The translations under genes and the position numbers were made by a program. The notes under the pieces are model-generated. The model was not told the DNA's origin, ran no database searches, and was given only the letters and a program-made list of their open reading frames with translations. Shown in pieces: positions 4,464 through 5,503 of a stretch of DNA of 5,503 nt. The first letter of the stretch is position 1. The number at the start of each line of letters is the position of its first letter. The stretch lies in the NCBI GenBank assembly GCA_024409145.1, contig JAKSUF010000114.1:1-5503 (forward strand), in the 5' to 3' direction. The stretch comes from an archaeon (GTDB taxonomy: Archaea; Methanobacteriota; Methanobacteria; Methanobacteriales; Methanobacteriaceae).

Positions 4464-5420
4464 ATGATTACAACAGTTGTTGGAAGTTTTGGGATTGAAC
4501 TTAAAGAACCTAAATCTTTTTCTGAAAAAATTAAATCATCAATTGGGCTTTATGATCCAATTAAAATAGCTATTGAAGAAACTGTTAAATTACAACTTAG
4601 ATCTGGTATTGATATAGTTGGTGATGGTCAATATCAAGGAGATATGGTTGGTTCTTTTGTAAAACATATTCCTGGTTATAAATTTGAAAAGAACTCTTCT
4701 GTTATTGTATCTAAAATCAGAGCTCCTCAAGTTGAGATTATGGTAAAAGATATTAAATATGCTAAAAAAGTTCTTGATAATGAAGTTAAATCTATGGGAT
4801 TATCCGAGGAGGAACTTGCTAAAAAAGGGGTTAAAGGTTTAGTCACTGGTCCTTCAACTATTGTACATTCTTCAAGAATTGAATCATTTTATAAGGATAA
4901 AAATTCTGCTATTATTGATACTGCATATGCATTACATCATGAAATGAAAGCTTTAGACAAATCTGGAGCTTGTAAATATATTCAGATTGATGAACCTTTT
5001 TTATCAACTGGTATGGTGGATTTAAAAACTGCAAAGGAAGCAATATCTATTTTAACTGAAGATATTAAAGTCCCTGTTGGAATGCATGTCTGTGGTAATT
5101 TAAATAATGTCTTTGAATCTTTATGTATGTTTAATGTTGATATTTTAGACTTTGAATTTGCAGGAAATAATGTAAATATAGATATTTTAGAAGAAAATGC
5201 AAATTTACTAGATGGTAAAAAAATAGGATTTGGATGTTTAGATACAACATTAAATGCTGTGGATGATAAAGAACGTATTGAATCATTAATTAAACGTGGA
5301 ATAGCTGCTGTTGGTGTTAATAATATGATTTTAGATCCTGATTGTGGTCTTAGAAAAGTAGATATTCCAATAGCTGAAGAAAAACTCAAATTAATGGCTA
5401 ATTTGGCTAAAAAATATTAA
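4464..5420 (+). CDS. mesA: Core methionine synthase, methylcorrinoid:homocysteine methyltransferase (MesA/archaeal MetE)
   Basis: The enzyme methylates homocysteine to methionine using a zinc-activated thiolate. The 318-residue protein corresponds only to the C-terminal catalytic barrel of MetE and lacks a folate-binding domain. The Methanothermobacter homologue (MTH775) uses methylcobalamin in vitro, and a corrinoid protein is the likely donor in vivo. The zinc ligands are His208 and Cys210 in MHVCGN, Glu231 in LDFEFAGN and Cys294 in DPDCGLR. Homocysteine-binding segments are VVGSF at 5-9, GDGQYQGDM at 53-61 and IQIDEPFL at 173-180. Gln56 sits where MetE has a substrate-binding Glu; I recall the same Gln in the Methanocaldococcus homologue, which favours the MesA branch. 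The start ATG 4464 is supported by GGTGG at 4456-4460 and the conserved MITTVVGS N-terminus. T-tract terminators follow directly. Confidence 0.92.
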   Translation: MITTVVGSFGIELKEPKSFSEKIKSSIGLYDPIKIAIEETVKLQLRSGIDIVGDGQYQGDMVGSFVKHIPGYKFEKNSSVIVSKIRAPQVEIMVKDIKYAKKVLDNEVKSMGLSEEELAKKGVKGLVTGPSTIVHSSRIESFYKDKNSAIIDTAYALHHEMKALDKSGACKYIQIDEPFLSTGMVDLKTAKEAISILTEDIKVPVGMHVCGNLNNVFESLCMFNVDILDFEFAGNNVNIDILEENANLLDGKKIGFGCLDTTLNAVDDKERIESLIKRGIAAVGVNNMILDPDCGLRKVDIPIAEEKLKLMANLAKKY

Positions 5421-5492
5421 TTTTTTTATTCTATTTTTTTATTTTTTTTTATTCTATTTTTTTATTTTTTTTATTCTATTTTTTTATTTTTT
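5421..5492 (+). terminator. Tandem T-tract terminator array after mesA (22-23-base period)
   Basis: ATTCTA followed by T7-A and a further T-run recurs at 5428, 5451 and 5473, giving steps of 23 and 22 bases. The second T-runs are 9, 8 and 6 bases long. The array begins immediately after the mesA stop codon. Successive U-tracts match the archaeal mode of termination, so this is a probable efficient terminator. The unit differs from the array after hypB in both sequence and period. Confidence 0.75.
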
Positions 5493-5503
5493 ATAGTTAA
5501 AAA

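Noticed and set aside
4982..5389. Open reading frame of 135 codons on the - strand inside mesA
   Set aside because: It lies entirely antisense to a well-supported catalytic domain with intact zinc ligands, and its translation is Ser/Ile/Pro-rich with no recognisable motif. It is a by-product of the coding sequence on the other strand.

Overview
The window looks like a chromosomal segment of a hydrogenotrophic methanogenic archaeon of the Methanobacteriales, most likely Methanobrevibacter or a close relative. The evidence is the strongly AT-rich sequence with T-run intergenic regions, archaeal GGTGAT/GGAGGT ribosome binding sites, a class III-type archaeal PRPP synthetase, archaeal HypA and HypB, two protein families known from methanogens (DUF1890 and DUF1894), and a methanogen-type core methionine synthase (MesA). 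The genus is inferred from style and protein resemblance, not from a search.

Seven genes lie on the + strand and none on the - strand. Bases 1-150 hold an AT-rich leader with a candidate TATA box and a hairpin, then prs (151-1041, TTG start). A 155-base gap carries about four units of a 20-base-period repeat and a palindrome, followed by a candidate promoter and hypA-hypB (1197-2282). A 248-base gap holds a 32-base-period T-tract array (probable terminators) and then a candidate promoter with one more copy of the repeat unit seen before hypA. Next come a DUF354 putative glycosyltransferase (2531-3556), DUF1890 (3586-4050) and DUF1894 (4051-4362), tightly packed and probably cotranscribed. A 101-base gap contains an 18-base-period repeat directly in front of mesA (4464-5420). 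The window ends in a second T-tract array with a 22-23-base period.

Functionally, prs makes PRPP for nucleotides, histidine, tryptophan and, in methanogens, the methanopterin precursor. HypA and HypB deliver nickel to [NiFe] hydrogenases. MesA makes methionine from homocysteine using a methyl-corrinoid rather than a folate. How MesA receives its methyl group in the cell is poorly understood, so the two small methanogen proteins encoded just upstream are the most interesting content. All their proposed links to MesA are inference from position. Four of the intergenic regions also contain short-period repeats that the genes do not explain.
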